A DNA stretch of 64,000 nucleotides from Caldimonas mangrovi (GCF_023721835.1 NZ_JAMKFE010000008.1:124001-188000); one strand, 5' to 3'. Positions 9,037 to 18,695 are shown, counted from the first letter of the stretch. Translations and numbers: made by a program. The notes: generated by a model from the letters alone, not told the origin.

Positions 9037-9837
9037 TCACAGGCGCTCGATCAGGCCACGCGCGGCGGCCGGGTTGCGCTCCTTCGCGCTGCTGATGAAG
9101 TAGATGAAGACGTCGCGCGACTTCTTCTTCACCGGTGCATCGGACGCCACGCGGGGCAGGTCGTCCGGCTGACTGCCGGCGGCCCAGGCGCGCGCCCGCT
9201 CGGCCCAGGCGTCCAGCTCGGCACCGGGATAACCCGATTCGACCTCGGCGCGCGAGCGCATCAGCCGCGCGTAGACGAAGTCGGCCGTCAGGTCCGCCAG
9301 GTTCGGGTACTTGTCGGAGTCGGTGAAGACGGTGGCCACGCCATGCTCGCGGGCCAGCGCCACATATTCCTCGCACACGAAGCTGTCGTGCCGCACTTCC
9401 AGCACGTGCCGCAAGGCCCGGCCGTCGCCTTCGTCCGGCAGAGCGGTGAGAAACGCGCCGAGGTCTGCCGCATCGAAGCGGGTGGTGGGCGGCAACTGCC
9501 ACACCAGCGCGCCGAGCTTGGCCTGCAGGTGCAGCGCGCCCTCGATGAAGCGCAGCGCCGAGTCGGCCGCCTCGGCCAGGTGCTTGCGGTGCGTCACGTA
9601 GCGCGGCGCCTTGGCCGAGAAGACGAAATCGTCGGGCGTTTCGTCATGCCACTTGCGATACGTGTCCGGCGCCGGCGCGCGGTAGAAGGTGCTGTTGATC
9701 TCGATCGCGCTGAGCTGGCGGCTGGCGTGGTGCAGCTCGAGCCGCTGCGGCAGGCCTTGCGGATAGAAGGTCTCGCGCCACGGCTCGTAGTTCCAGCCGC
9801 CGATGCCGCAGCGGATCGTGCCTGTCTTCTTCGCCAT
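9037..9837 (-). CDS. DUF72 domain-containing protein
   Basis: Member of the DUF72 family (YecE-like), a TIM-barrel-fold family with no established reaction. The protein opens with the typical IRCGIGGWNYEPWRETFYP, continues with LSAIEINSTFYRAPAPDTYRKW and FSAKAPRYVTHRKHL, and has VWQLPPTTRFD and EVRHDSF in the middle, all family signatures. Length of 266 residues is normal. The stop codon directly abuts the cysA stop on the opposite strand. The start ATG is preceded by GGGAGACGACCG. The gene is on the same strand as the CysB-like gene, 51 bases downstream of it, so co-transcription is possible; no functional link is implied. Confidence 0.88.
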   Translation of the reverse strand: MAKKTGTIRCGIGGWNYEPWRETFYPQGLPQRLELHHASRQLSAIEINSTFYRAPAPDTYRKWHDETPDDFVFSAKAPRYVTHRKHLAEAADSALRFIEGALHLQAKLGALVWQLPPTTRFDAADLGAFLTALPDEGDGRALRHVLEVRHDSFVCEEYVALAREHGVATVFTDSDKYPNLADLTADFVYARLMRSRAEVESGYPGAELDAWAERARAWAAGSQPDDLPRVASDAPVKKKSRDVFIYFISSAKERNPAAARGLIERL

Positions 9838-9888
9838 CGGTCGTCTCCCGGAAGTGGCAGACGACTCTAAGCGAAAGTCCGCTGCCCG

Positions 9889-10833
9889 TCAGATCTCGAA
9901 GCTCGTGCCCGGCTCGGCCGCCAGGGCCTTGTCGATCACCGCGCGCGTCAGCGGTGGCGCGAAGGACTCGATGAACGAGTAGACGTAGGCGCGCAGGAAG
10001 GTGCCGCGCCGGATCGCCAGCCGCGTCATGTTGACGGCGAAGAGATGGCGGGCGTCGATCGCGCGCAGGGTGCGATCGCGCTCCTCGTCGTAGGCGATAG
10101 AGGCGACGATGCCCAGCCCCAGGCCGAGTTCGACGTAGGTCTTGATCACGTCCGCATCCATCGCGGTCAGCACGATGTCGGGCTTGCGGCCGATGCGCGC
10201 GAAGGCGTCGTCGATGTGCGAGCGGCCGGTGTAGCCCTCGTCGTAGGTGATGATGGGGTGCTCGGTCAGGCGTTCGAGCGTCAGTGCGCCGGCATCCAGC
10301 AGGGCGTGGCCGGGCGGCACCAGCACCGAGTGCGTCCAGCGGTAGCAGGGCAGGGCGACGAGGTCGTCGTAGCGCGACAGCGCTTCGGTGGCGATGCCGA
10401 TGTCGGCCTCGCCCGACAGCAGCATCTCCGCCACCTGCCGGGGCGTGCCCTGGTGCAGGTTGAGCGTCACCTGCGGGAAGCTGCGACGGAACTCGCTCAC
10501 GGCCGGCGGCAGAGCATAGCGAGCCTGCGAGTGAGTGGTGGCGATCGAAATCTTGCCGCGCGACTGTTGCGCGTAGTCCTCGCCGGCGCGCTTGAGGTTG
10601 TCGGCATCCAGCAGCATGCGCTCGATGATCGGCAGCACCTGTTCGCCGGGGGGGGTGAGCCGGGTCAGCCGCTTGCCGGCGCGCACGAAAAGCTCGATGC
10701 CGAGCTCCTCTTCCAGCTCGCGGATCTGCCGGCTCACACCTGGCTGCGAAGTGTGCAGCGCATTCGCGACTTCGGTCAGGTTGAAGCCGCGCCGCGCCGT
10801 TTCCCGCACCGAGCGCAACTGCTGGAAATTCAC
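9889..10833 (-). CDS. cysB: CysB-type LysR-family transcriptional regulator
   Basis: LysR-family DNA-binding regulator of the CysB/Cbl group, which activates sulfur-assimilation genes and senses N-acetylserine, sulfide or adenosine phosphosulfate. The N-terminal winged helix-turn-helix begins MNFQQLRSVRETARRGFNLTEV and contains the recognition segment TSQPGVSRQIRELEEELGIELF. The effector domain has IATTHSQARYALPPAV, a CysB-group signature (threonines of the TTHTQARY segment contact ligand in the family). Length of 314 residues fits. Its position beside the sulfate operon supports the role. It lies 4 bases downstream of the peroxiredoxin gene on the same strand and may share its transcript. 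Which of CysB and Cbl it corresponds to is not certain. Confidence 0.85.
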   Translation of the reverse strand: MNFQQLRSVRETARRGFNLTEVANALHTSQPGVSRQIRELEEELGIELFVRAGKRLTRLTPPGEQVLPIIERMLLDADNLKRAGEDYAQQSRGKISIATTHSQARYALPPAVSEFRRSFPQVTLNLHQGTPRQVAEMLLSGEADIGIATEALSRYDDLVALPCYRWTHSVLVPPGHALLDAGALTLERLTEHPIITYDEGYTGRSHIDDAFARIGRKPDIVLTAMDADVIKTYVELGLGLGIVASIAYDEERDRTLRAIDARHLFAVNMTRLAIRRGTFLRAYVYSFIESFAPPLTRAVIDKALAAEPGTSFEI

Positions 10834-10837
10834 GCCT

Positions 10838-11488
10838 TCAGCTCGTCGACTTGTTCGGCTGCGGCGTCAGGCGCAGGTAGGGCGTGACGGCCTTGTAGCC
10901 CTGCGGGAATTTCTGCTTGATCAGTTCCGGGTCCTGCAGCGACGGCACGATCACCACGTCGTCGCCCTGCTTCCAGTTGCCCGGCGTGGCCACGCTGTGG
11001 TGGTCGGTCAGCTGCAACGAGTCGATCACGCGCAGGATCTCGTCGAAGTTGCGGCCGGTGCTGGCCGGGTAGGTGATGATCAGGCGGACCTTTTTCTGCG
11101 GGTCGATCACGAACAGCGAACGCACGGTGAGCGTCGCGTTGGCGTTCGGGTGGATCATGTCGTAGAGCGTCGAGACCTTGCGGTCTGCGTCCGCCAGGAT
11201 CGGGAAGTTGACGGTGCAGCCCTGCGTGCTGTTGATGTCGCCGATCCACTTCTGGTGAGAATCGACCGGGTCGACCGACAGCGCGATCGCCTTGACATTG
11301 CGCTTGGCGAACTCGTCCTTCAGCTTGGCCGTCAGGCCGAGTTCGGTGGTGCACACCGGCGTGAAATCGGCGGGATGCGAGAACAGGACGCCCCAGCTGT
11401 TGCCGAGCCATTCATGGAAGCGGATGAGGCCTTCGGAGGACTGCTGCTCGAAATCGGGCGCGGTATCGCCCAGACGCAAACTGGCCAT
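10838..11488 (-). CDS. 1-Cys peroxiredoxin (Prx6 type)
   Basis: Thiol peroxidase that reduces hydrogen peroxide and organic hydroperoxides. The peroxidatic cysteine is C46 in the classical DFTPVCTTELG. The C-terminal half has LIITYPASTGRNFDEILRVIDSLQLTD, distinguishing the Prx6 group (about 215-220 residues) from shorter AhpC proteins; there is no resolving-cysteine motif at the C-terminus, consistent with a 1-Cys mechanism. AAAGGAGC before the ATG supports the start. It is encoded just upstream of cysB, with only 4 bases between, linking peroxide defence and sulfur regulation in one probable transcript. The 141-bp gap to the divergent GntR-type gene holds the promoters. Confidence 0.92.
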   Translation of the reverse strand: MASLRLGDTAPDFEQQSSEGLIRFHEWLGNSWGVLFSHPADFTPVCTTELGLTAKLKDEFAKRNVKAIALSVDPVDSHQKWIGDINSTQGCTVNFPILADADRKVSTLYDMIHPNANATLTVRSLFVIDPQKKVRLIITYPASTGRNFDEILRVIDSLQLTDHHSVATPGNWKQGDDVVIVPSLQDPELIKQKFPQGYKAVTPYLRLTPQPNKSTS

Positions 11489-11629
11489 AAAAGCTCCTTT
11501 CTAGGGTGCGGAAAGCGAAAAAAGCATGATGAACGCCGTTTTCCATGAGAACAACGACTGAAAAGTAGTTTCCTAGCTCGAAAAATTCATAAGCACCGTC
11601 TTCGGGTCTACCCTAGCAGCCACTCGCAG

Positions 11630-12427
11630 GTGAATTTGTATGATGACCTGGTGACTAGGCAACACCTTCCTGCTGAACTGCTGCTGGCGCCCGATCGCTT
11701 GTCTGACCGGCTGGCCGAATTGCTGCGCCACCGCATCGATAGCGGCGAACTGCGCCCGCTGGACCGCCTGCCGACAGAACAGGAGCTCGCCGAGCGCCAC
11801 GGGGTTTCCCGGACTGTGGTGCGCGAGGCAGTCAGCCGCCTGAAATCCATGGGCCTGTTGGTGTCGCGCCAGGGGTCCGGGGTTTTCGTGGCGCCGAGTT
11901 CTGCGGCCCGCCCGCTGGCCTTCGATCCCGCGGTGCTGCATTCGCTGGAGGCGGTGGTACAGGTGGTGGAGGTGCGTCGTGCGCTGGAAGGCGAAGTGGC
12001 GGCCCTGGCCGCGAGCCGCGCGAGTGCCGAAGACGTGCAGCGCATCGAGCAGGCGCTGGCCGCGATCGACGAGGCCGTGGCTGCCGGCCGCGACGGCGTG
12101 GCAGAGGACCTGCGCTTCCACCGCGCGGTCGCCGAGGCCACCGGCAACCCGCAGTTCCGCCACCTGCTCGGCTTTCTGGAGCAGTACCAGCGCGACGCGA
12201 TGAAGGTCACGCGTGCGAACGAAGCCACCAGCCGCGTGCTGATGGAGCAGGTTCGCGAGGAGCACCACGACATCGCCCGGGCGATCGCGCAGCGCGATGT
12301 CGCAAGGGCGCGAGAGGCGGCGACCTTGCATATGGTCAATGCGGCCCGGCGCATCGAGGAGGCTGACGCTTCCGTGCGCGCCGCGCTGCGCGACGCGCTC
12401 GAACAACCTGCCCAAGGACAAGCGTGA
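11630..12427 (+). CDS. GntR-family (FadR/FCD subfamily) regulator of the sugar-acid operon
   Basis: DNA-binding repressor or activator of the GntR family, FCD subfamily. The winged helix contains RLSDRLAELLRHRI, then LPTEQELAERHGVSRTVVRE with the recognition helix, then LLVSRQGSGVFV. The C-terminal helical FCD domain (from about residue 105) has FHRAVAEATGNPQFRHLL, carrying the usual metal-binding histidine. It is the first gene of the four-carbon sugar-acid operon and overlaps ltnD, so it most likely controls that operon in response to a pathway acid. The start is uncertain: the GTG at 11630 gives 265 residues, but TATGAT at 11639-11644 looks like a -10 element and a GTG at 11651 could start a leaderless message. 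Confidence 0.87.
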   Translation: MNLYDDLVTRQHLPAELLLAPDRLSDRLAELLRHRIDSGELRPLDRLPTEQELAERHGVSRTVVREAVSRLKSMGLLVSRQGSGVFVAPSSAARPLAFDPAVLHSLEAVVQVVEVRRALEGEVAALAASRASAEDVQRIEQALAAIDEAVAAGRDGVAEDLRFHRAVAEATGNPQFRHLLGFLEQYQRDAMKVTRANEATSRVLMEQVREEHHDIARAIAQRDVARAREAATLHMVNAARRIEEADASVRAALRDALEQPAQGQA

Positions 12428-13344
12428 TGAACGGGAACAGGACTCTCGGTGTGGTCGGGCTGGGCTCGATGGGACTCGGTGCGGCGCTGTCGGCCCTGAG
12501 CCGTGGCGTGCCGACCTGGGGCTGCGATCCCCGTGTCGAGGTGCGTGGGCGTTTTGAAGCCGCCGGCGGCCACGTGGCGGCCACGCCGGCCGGACTGGCT
12601 CCGCATTGCGACGTGGTGCTGATCCTAGTGGTCAACGCCGCACAGACCGAAGAGGTGTTGTTCGGCGTGCAGGGCCTGGCGGGCCAGTTGAAGCGCGGCG
12701 CGGTGGTGGTGGCGTCGGCCACGGTGGACCCGGCCTTGCCGCCGCAGTGGGAGGCAAGGCTGGCCGAGCACGGCGTGCACTTCATCGACGGGCCGGTCTC
12801 CGGCGGCGCGAAGAAGGCCGCCGAAGGACAGATGACGGTGATGGCCTCGGGTGCTGCGGCCGCCTTCGAGGCCGCCGGCGAACTGCTCGAGGCGTTTGCC
12901 GGCAAGGTCTACCGGCTCGGGAACCGTGCCGGCATCGGTTCCACCGTGAAGATGGTCAATCAGCATCTGGCCGGCGTGCACATCGCCGCGGCCTGCGAGG
13001 CGATGGCGCTGGGCATGCGCGCGGGCGCCGACCCGCATCAGCTCTACGAGGTCATCTGCCACTCGGCCGGCATGAGCTGGATGTTCCAGAACCGGGTGCC
13101 GCACATCCTGGCAGGCGACTACACGCCGCTGTCGGCCGTCAACATCTTCGTGAAGGATCTCGGCATCGTGCTCGACGCTGCACGCAAACTGGCGTTTCCG
13201 CTGCCCCTGGCGGCAGCCGCGCACCAGCTCTACCTGGCCACTGCTGCGCAGGGGCACGGCGGTGAGGACGACGCGGCCGTGATCAAGTTCTATGCGGCGC
13301 TGTCAGGGCTGGATCTGCCCGCAGCGCAGGAGCCCTCGGCGTGA
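12427..13344 (+). CDS. ltnD: L-threonate dehydrogenase
   Basis: NAD-dependent beta-hydroxyacid dehydrogenase, assigned as L-threonate 2-dehydrogenase from its operon; it yields 2-oxo-tetronate. The Rossmann motif GLGSMG is at residues 11-16, the family segment FIDGPVSGGAKKA lies in the middle, and the catalytic lysine is in STVKMVNQHLAG. Length of 305 residues is normal. Known otn clusters (for example in Ralstonia eutropha H16) contain ltnD, otnK, otnC, otnI and denD together, as here. The ATG overlaps the upstream regulator stop by one base; the GTG three bases earlier would give a four-base overlap. Without the context it would only be called a 3-hydroxyisobutyrate dehydrogenase-like protein. 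Confidence 0.86.
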   Translation: MNGNRTLGVVGLGSMGLGAALSALSRGVPTWGCDPRVEVRGRFEAAGGHVAATPAGLAPHCDVVLILVVNAAQTEEVLFGVQGLAGQLKRGAVVVASATVDPALPPQWEARLAEHGVHFIDGPVSGGAKKAAEGQMTVMASGAAAAFEAAGELLEAFAGKVYRLGNRAGIGSTVKMVNQHLAGVHIAAACEAMALGMRAGADPHQLYEVICHSAGMSWMFQNRVPHILAGDYTPLSAVNIFVKDLGIVLDAARKLAFPLPLAAAAHQLYLATAAQGHGGEDDAAVIKFYAALSGLDLPAAQEPSA

Positions 13345-14621
13345 GCGCGGACACCCGCCGACGCATCACGCTCGGCGTGATTGCCGACGACTTCACCGGC
13401 GCGACTGACGTCGCGAGCATGCTCGTGCGCGGCGGCATGAAAACAGTGCAGGTGGTCGGTGTGCCGCAAGGCGGTGCGCCCGAGGCGGATGCCGTGGTGG
13501 TCGCGCTGAAGTCGCGCACCGCACCGGCCGTCGAGGCGGTGCGCGATGCGCTTGCCGCACTGCACTGGTTGCAGGATGCCGGCGCGCGGCAGTTCTATTT
13601 CAAGGTCTGCTCCACCTTCGATTCCACGGCAAAGGGAAACATCGGCCCGGTGACCGAAGCCTTGCAGCAGGCCCTGGACAGTGACTTCAGCATCGCCTGC
13701 CCGGCATTTCCGGAGAACGGGCGCACCGTGTTCCGCGGGCATCTGTTCGTCGGCGACGAGCTGCTGTCGGAGTCGAGCATGCGGCACCACCCGCTGACGC
13801 CGATGACCGACGCCAACCTGGTGCGCGTGTTGCAGGCGCAATCGCGCGGCAAGGTCGGGCTGGTGCGGCACGAGGTGGTGGTGCGCGGCGCCGCGGCGCT
13901 GCGGGCCGCTTTCGAACAATTGCGGGCCGCCCAGGTGCGGCTGGCCGTGGTCGACGCGATCGACAACGACCACCTGCGCCATATCGCGCAAGCCTGCGAC
14001 GGCCTGCTGCTCCTCACGGCCGGCTCCGGCGTGGCGCTCGGCCTGCCGGCGGTCTACCAGGCACATGGCTGGCTTCAACCGGACGCCAAGGCGGCCGAGC
14101 TTGCCGAAGTGGGCGGGGCTGCCGCGGTGTTGTCGGGCTCGTGCTCGGCGGCGACCAACGCCCAGGTATCGCATTGGCTCGATGCCGGCCGCCCCGCATG
14201 GCGCATCGATGCTCGCGACCTGGCAGCCGGTGCTCCGGCCGCCGAGCAGGGGTTGGCGTGGGCCCGCGAAAGACTCGCGCAAGGACCGGTCCTGATCTAC
14301 GCGACCGCGCAGCCGCACGAGGTGCGCGACATCCAGTCCGAACTCGGTGCCGAGCTTGCCGGGCACCTGGTGGAGCAGTGCCTCGCACACATCGCACAGG
14401 GCCTGGTCGATGCAGGCGTGCGCCGGCTGGTGGTCGCGGGCGGCGAGACCTCGGGCGCGGTGGTGCAGGCGCTCGGCGTGAACCAGCTGCGTATCGGCGC
14501 ACCGATCGACCCGGGCGTGCCGTGGACGCAGGCCGAAGGCCGGCCGCTGCAGCTGGCACTCAAGTCGGGCAATTTCGGCGCGGTGGATTTTTTCGTCAAG
14601 GCCTTGGAGTTGTCGCGCTGA
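13341..14621 (+). CDS. otnK: 3-oxo-tetronate kinase (DUF1537 / four-carbon acid sugar kinase family)
   Basis: ATP-dependent kinase that phosphorylates 3-oxo-tetronate at O4, the family formerly called DUF1537. The N-terminal substrate domain opens with LGVIADDFTGATDVASML (the DDFTG signature) and includes FKVCSTFDSTAKGNIGPVTE and CPAFPENGRTVFRGHLFV. The C-terminal nucleotide domain contains RRLVVAGGETSGAVVQALG and ends with the usual LKSGNFG. Length of 426 residues is typical. It starts at a GTG overlapping the ltnD stop by four bases (GTGA) and overlaps otnC by one base, so the operon is translationally coupled. Confidence 0.92.
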   Translation: MSADTRRRITLGVIADDFTGATDVASMLVRGGMKTVQVVGVPQGGAPEADAVVVALKSRTAPAVEAVRDALAALHWLQDAGARQFYFKVCSTFDSTAKGNIGPVTEALQQALDSDFSIACPAFPENGRTVFRGHLFVGDELLSESSMRHHPLTPMTDANLVRVLQAQSRGKVGLVRHEVVVRGAAALRAAFEQLRAAQVRLAVVDAIDNDHLRHIAQACDGLLLLTAGSGVALGLPAVYQAHGWLQPDAKAAELAEVGGAAAVLSGSCSAATNAQVSHWLDAGRPAWRIDARDLAAGAPAAEQGLAWARERLAQGPVLIYATAQPHEVRDIQSELGAELAGHLVEQCLAHIAQGLVDAGVRRLVVAGGETSGAVVQALGVNQLRIGAPIDPGVPWTQAEGRPLQLALKSGNFGAVDFFVKALELSR

Positions 14622-15289
14622 TGGAACTCGCCACGCTGCGCTCGGAGATCTGCCGTGTCGGCCGCTCGCTGTTCGAGCGCGGTTATGTGCATGCGACGGC
14701 AGGCAACATCAGCGCCCGCGTCGACGAGGCGGACGGCGGCGGTTGCCTCATCACGCCCACCGAAGCGTGTCTCGGTTTTCTCGAACCCGGACGGCTCGCG
14801 TGGTTCGATCGACGGGGTGAACAGCGCGGCGGCGACCGCGCGAGCAAGACGCTGGAACTGCACCGCGCGATCTACGAAGTGCAGCCTGACGCGCGCTGCA
14901 TCATCCACACGCATTCCACGCACCTCGTGGCGCTGACGCTGCTGGGCGCCTGGAGCGAACACGACATCCTGCCGCCGATCACGCCCTACTACGTGATGAA
15001 GGTCGGCCACGTGCCGCTGGTGCCCTACCACCGGCCGGGCGACCCGGCCGCCGTGCAGGCCGTGATGCAGCGCTTGCGCGAGGCGCAGGCGCGTGGCGGG
15101 CCGCTGCGTGGCGTGATGCTCGACCGCCTCGGCCCCAACGTGTGGCACGAGAGCCCGGCCGCCGCGATGGCGGTGCTCGAGGAACTGGAAGAAACCGCCC
15201 GGCTGTGGCTGCTGACCCGGCGGCACCCGGCGCCGCTGCCCGAAGCACAGATCGAAGAATTGCGCCGCCACTTCGGCGCGCGCTGGTAG
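14621..15289 (+). CDS. otnC: 3-oxo-tetronate 4-phosphate decarboxylase (class II aldolase family)
   Basis: Zinc-dependent member of the class II aldolase/adducin family; in this pathway it decarboxylates 3-oxo-tetronate 4-phosphate to dihydroxyacetone phosphate, feeding glycolysis. The family loop [11 protein letters not shown] binds the phosphate. The metal site is visible as [10 protein letters not shown] plus a distal histidine, and [12 protein letters not shown] is the usual serine/threonine loop. The 222-residue length matches OtnC and fuculose-phosphate aldolases. ATG overlaps the otnK stop by one base. Its product assignment rests on neighbours OtnK, OtnI, LtnD and DenD; sequence alone would say class II aldolase. 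Confidence 0.9.
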   Translation: MELATLRSEICRVGRSLFERGYVHATAGNISARVDEADGGGCLITPTEACLGFLEPGRLAWFDRRGEQRGGDRASKTLELHRAIYEVQPDARCIIHTHSTHLVALTLLGAWSEHDILPPITPYYVMKVGHVPLVPYHRPGDPAAVQAVMQRLREAQARGGPLRGVMLDRLGPNVWHESPAAAMAVLEELEETARLWLLTRRHPAPLPEAQIEELRRHFGARW

Positions 15290-15296
15290 GACACCC

Positions 15297-16094
15297 ATGC
15301 TCCGCTTTGCTGCCAACTTGTCGATGATGTACACGGAACACGCCTTCCTGGAGCGTTTTGCCGCGGCGGCGGCAGACGGCTTCCAGGCGGTGGAGTTTCT
15401 CTTCCCATACGAGCATGCGCCGGCTGAGCTGGTCGCACGGCTGCGCGAGCACGGCCTCACGCAGGCGCTGTTCAACCTGCCGCCGGGCGACTGGGCCGCC
15501 GGCGAGCGCGGCATGGCGGCGCTACCGGGCCGCGAAGAGGAATTCGCCGCATCGGTACGGCAGGGCCTCGCATATGCGCAGGCGCTCGGGTGCAAACGGG
15601 TGCATGCGATGGCAGGGCTGGTGCCTGAAGGCGTGGACCGGCAGCAACTGCGCGCGGTGTATGTCGCGAACCTGCGTCAGGCTGCGGCCGAACTCGCACC
15701 GCATGGCATCACGCTGCTGATCGAGCCGATCAATACGCGCGACATGCCCGGCTACTTCCTGAACCGCCAGCAGCAGGCACACGACATCGTCGCCGAGGTC
15801 GGCGCGCCCAATCTGAAGGTGCAGATGGACCTGTACCACTGCCAGATCATGGAAGGCGATCTCGCCACACGGTTGCGCCACCACCTGCCCCAGGTGGGGC
15901 ATGTGCAGATCGCCGGTGTGCCGGAACGCCACGAGCCGGACGCCGGCGAGGTGAACTACCCCTACCTTTTCGCGCTGATGGACCAGCTCGGGTACGACGG
16001 TTTCGTGGGCTGCGAGTACCGCCCGCGGGCCGGCTCCTCGGTGGGGCTCGGGTGGTTGCGGGCGGCGACCGCGGCGGCGGGAGGCCAGCCATGA
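15297..16094 (+). CDS. otnI: 2-oxo-tetronate isomerase (hydroxypyruvate isomerase-like)
   Basis: TIM-barrel isomerase of the hydroxypyruvate isomerase group, assigned as the 2-oxo- to 3-oxo-tetronate isomerase. It opens with [20 protein letters not shown], followed by [18 protein letters not shown]. The metal and substrate residues sit in [44 protein letters not shown] and [10 protein letters not shown]. Length of 265 residues is normal. It follows otnC by 7 bases and overlaps denD by four bases. It links the LtnD product (2-oxo) with the OtnK substrate (3-oxo). Confidence 0.88.
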   Translation: MLRFAANLSMMYTEHAFLERFAAAAADGFQAVEFLFPYEHAPAELVARLREHGLTQALFNLPPGDWAAGERGMAALPGREEEFAASVRQGLAYAQALGCKRVHAMAGLVPEGVDRQQLRAVYVANLRQAAAELAPHGITLLIEPINTRDMPGYFLNRQQQAHDIVAEVGAPNLKVQMDLYHCQIMEGDLATRLRHHLPQVGHVQIAGVPERHEPDAGEVNYPYLFALMDQLGYDGFVGCEYRPRAGSSVGLGWLRAATAAAGGQP

Positions 16095-17110
16095 GGGTCC
16101 TGATCACCGGCGGGGCCGGTTTCCTCGGCGCCCGCCTGGCACGCACGCTGCTCGATCGCGGCAGCCTCGCGGGGGCCCCGATCTCGCAGCTCGTGCTGGC
16201 CGATCTCGCGGCGCCTGCCGACGCGGCCTTGCGAGACGACCGGCGGGTGCAGGTGCGCGTGGGCGACCTGCTGGAGCAGCTCGACGTGCTGACGGATGCC
16301 CCCTACGACGCCGTGTTCCATCTGGCCTCGGCCGTCTCGGCGGAATGCGAGGCCGACTTCGAACTCGGCCTGCGCTCCAATCTCGACAGCACCCGCGCGC
16401 TGCTCGATGCCTGCCGGCGCCAGGCGATGGCGGCCGGCCGTGCACCTCGTTTCGTGTTCTCGAGCTCGGTGGCGGTCTACGGTTCCGACCCGGCGTTGCC
16501 GCTGCCGCACGTGGTGGACGACCGCACCTTGCCGACACCGCAATCGAGCTACGGCATTCACAAATTCGTCTGCGAGCAACTGGTGGCCGACTACACCCGC
16601 AAGGGCTATATCGATGGCCGCGCGGCGCGCCTGATGACGGTGTCGGTGCGCCCGGGCCGGCCCAACGGCGCGGCGTCGAGCTTTCTGTCGGGCATCGTGC
16701 GGGAGCCGCTGGCCGGCCAGCCCGCGGTGTGCCCGGTGAGCCCCGACACGCCAGTGGCCGTGTCGTCGCCCGCCACCACAGTTGCCGGACTCATGGCCGT
16801 CGCCGAAGCGCCGCGTGACGATTTCGGCGGCCGCACGGCGCTCAACCTGCCCGCACTCACCGTCACGGTGCAGCAGATGCTCGACGCCTTGCAGGGCGTG
16901 GGCGGCGACGCCGCGCTGTCGCTGGTGCGCTTCGAGCCCGATGCGCAGATTGCGCGCATCGTCGGCGGCTGGCCGGCGCGTTTCTCGAGTGCGCGGGCCG
17001 CGCATCTGGGGCTCATCCCCGATGGCGATTTCCGTTCCATCGTGCTGCAGTACGTGCGCGACCACGCTGCGGCGGTCACCAATGAACAGGCCCGCAGCTG
17101 CACTGGCTGA
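16091..17110 (+). CDS. denD: D-erythronate dehydrogenase (NAD-dependent epimerase/dehydratase fold)
   Basis: NAD-dependent member of the extended short-chain dehydrogenase family, assigned as D-erythronate 3-dehydrogenase, giving 3-oxo-tetronate directly. Motifs: [11 protein letters not shown] at the N-terminus for [27 protein letters not shown], and the catalytic YGIHK with its serine about 30 residues before. [19 protein letters not shown] is characteristic of DenD-like proteins. Length 339 residues. The open frame extends upstream inside otnI, but the ATG at 16091 forms an ATGA overlap with the otnI stop and starts exactly at the first strand ([10 protein letters not shown]). It is followed after 47 bases by the TRAP receptor gene. 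Confidence 0.88.
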   Translation: MRVLITGGAGFLGARLARTLLDRGSLAGAPISQLVLADLAAPADAALRDDRRVQVRVGDLLEQLDVLTDAPYDAVFHLASAVSAECEADFELGLRSNLDSTRALLDACRRQAMAAGRAPRFVFSSSVAVYGSDPALPLPHVVDDRTLPTPQSSYGIHKFVCEQLVADYTRKGYIDGRAARLMTVSVRPGRPNGAASSFLSGIVREPLAGQPAVCPVSPDTPVAVSSPATTVAGLMAVAEAPRDDFGGRTALNLPALTVTVQQMLDALQGVGGDAALSLVRFEPDAQIARIVGGWPARFSSARAAHLGLIPDGDFRSIVLQYVRDHAAAVTNEQARSCTG

Positions 17111-17157
17111 GAAGAACCTGAAAAACCAACTTCGTTCGACACCTGTAGGAGACACAC

Positions 17158-18129
17158 ATGCCCTTGAACCGCACCCTCGTCCTGTTGTTGGCCGGCCTTG
17201 GCCTTGCCGCCAGCGCCCATGCGCAAACCGTGCTGAAGATCGGCTATGCGACGTCCAAGGAGTCGCACTACGGCGTCGGCTCCACGGTGTTCTGCGACGA
17301 GATCGAGAAGGGCACGCAAGGCCGCTACAAGTGCCAGCAATTCCCCAACTCGGCGCTCGGCGGCGAGCGCGAGCAGATCGAGGCGGTGCAGCTCGGCACC
17401 CAAGACCTGGTGAACACCTCGACCGGTCCGCTCGGCAACTTCGTGCCGGAGGTCAAGGTCGTCGACATTCCCTTCCTGTTCCGCAACTACGACCATGCCC
17501 GCAAGGTGATGGACGGCGCCATCGGCCAGGACCTGCAGAAGAAGATGGCCGCCAAGGGGCTGATCAACCTGGCCTGGACGGAAAACGGCTTCCGCCACAT
17601 GACCAACTCCAAGCGCGCCATCGTCAAGGCCGACGATGCGGCCGGGCTGAAGATGCGCACGATGGAAAACAAGGTGCACATGGACGGCTACAAGACCTTC
17701 GGCATCCTGCCGACGCCGATGCCTTTCCCGGAGCTGTTCACCGCGCTGCAGCAGGGCACCGTCGACGGGCAGGAGAACCCGATCCCGGTGATCCTGGCGT
17801 CCAAGTTCTCGCAGGTGCAGAAGCACCTGTCGTTGACCGGCCACGTGTATTCGCCGGCCGCGCTGATCCTGTCGCCCGCCGTGTGGAGCAAGCTGTCGGA
17901 CGCCGACAAGCAGGTCTTCACGGAAGCCGCAAAGAAGGGGGCCGCCGCGCAACGCAAGAAGGTCAACGACGACGAGGCCAACGGCATCGCACAGCTGAAG
18001 AAGGACGGCATGCAGGTGGTCGAGCAGGTCGACGGCGACAGCTTCCGCAAGGCGGTGGCCTCGGCCTACCAGGGCTATGCGCGCGAGTTCGGCGCCGATC
18101 GGATCGCGGCCATCCAGGCCGTCAAGTGA
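17158..18129 (+). CDS. TRAP transporter periplasmic binding protein (DctP family)
   Basis: Periplasmic receptor of a tripartite ATP-independent transporter, which imports organic acids using a sodium gradient. It has a 22-residue signal peptide (GLGLAASAHAQ/TVLKIGYA). The ligand-gripping region contains FPNSALGGEREQIEAVQLG and TENGFRHMTNSKRAIVKADD, with the family arginine in GLKMRTMENKVHMDGYKTFG. QGTVDGQENPIPVI is also typical. TGTAGGAGAC precedes the ATG. The position right after denD suggests the ligand is threonate, erythronate or a related sugar acid; this is inference. The next gene overlaps the stop or starts 62 bases on. Confidence 0.92.
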   Translation: MPLNRTLVLLLAGLGLAASAHAQTVLKIGYATSKESHYGVGSTVFCDEIEKGTQGRYKCQQFPNSALGGEREQIEAVQLGTQDLVNTSTGPLGNFVPEVKVVDIPFLFRNYDHARKVMDGAIGQDLQKKMAAKGLINLAWTENGFRHMTNSKRAIVKADDAAGLKMRTMENKVHMDGYKTFGILPTPMPFPELFTALQQGTVDGQENPIPVILASKFSQVQKHLSLTGHVYSPAALILSPAVWSKLSDADKQVFTEAAKKGAAAQRKKVNDDEANGIAQLKKDGMQVVEQVDGDSFRKAVASAYQGYAREFGADRIAAIQAVK

Positions 18130-18191
18130 GCGTCTTGTCCAGCGCGCCCGCCGCGTCCCCATCCGGGGAGCGGCGGGCCGGAGTCGGCCGC

Positions 18192-18683
18192 ATGAAAACC
18201 GTGCTTCTTGCCCTCGACCGCGGCGTCAGCGGGCTGGCGATGACCCTCGCCTGCGCGCTGCTCGCGGTGATCGCCTGCCTGGGCATGTGGCAGGTCGTCA
18301 CGCGTTTCGTGCTGTCGCAGCCGTCCACCTGGACCGAAGAGTCGATGCGGCGGCTGCTGATCTGGATGGTGATGCTCGGTGTGGTGGTGGCGTTCCGCCG
18401 TGGGGCATTGGTGTCGGTGGACCTGATGCTGCGTCTGTCGCGCGGGGCCTGGCGCACCACGGTGCGCACGCTCATCACCGTGGTGAGCCTGGCCTTCCTG
18501 GCGGTGATCGTCTGGTTCGGCGTCGACCTGGTGTGGCGCGTGCGCTTCCAGACCTTCGCCAGCCTGGAGCTGTCCATCTCGTGGGCCTATGCCGCCTTGC
18601 CGGTGGGGGCCGCCCTGGCGATGGTGGCCGTGTTGGCCCATCACTTCGACCCGCTCGACGAAGAGCTCGAGGCGGCGCAATAG
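18192..18683 (+). CDS. TRAP transporter small permease (DctQ family)
   Basis: Small four-helix membrane subunit of the TRAP transporter. The protein shows four hydrophobic segments and the family patterns RFVLSQPSTWTEESMRRLLIW and FRRGALVSVDLM. The ATG at 18192 (163 residues) has GGAG 8 bases upstream and is preferred; a GTG at 18126 overlaps the receptor stop by four bases and would add 22 residues of low-complexity N-terminus, so it cannot be ruled out. It lies 12 bases upstream of the large permease gene. Confidence 0.88.
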   Translation: MKTVLLALDRGVSGLAMTLACALLAVIACLGMWQVVTRFVLSQPSTWTEESMRRLLIWMVMLGVVVAFRRGALVSVDLMLRLSRGAWRTTVRTLITVVSLAFLAVIVWFGVDLVWRVRFQTFASLELSISWAYAALPVGAALAMVAVLAHHFDPLDEELEAAQ

Positions 18684-18695
18684 CGTCGGGAAACG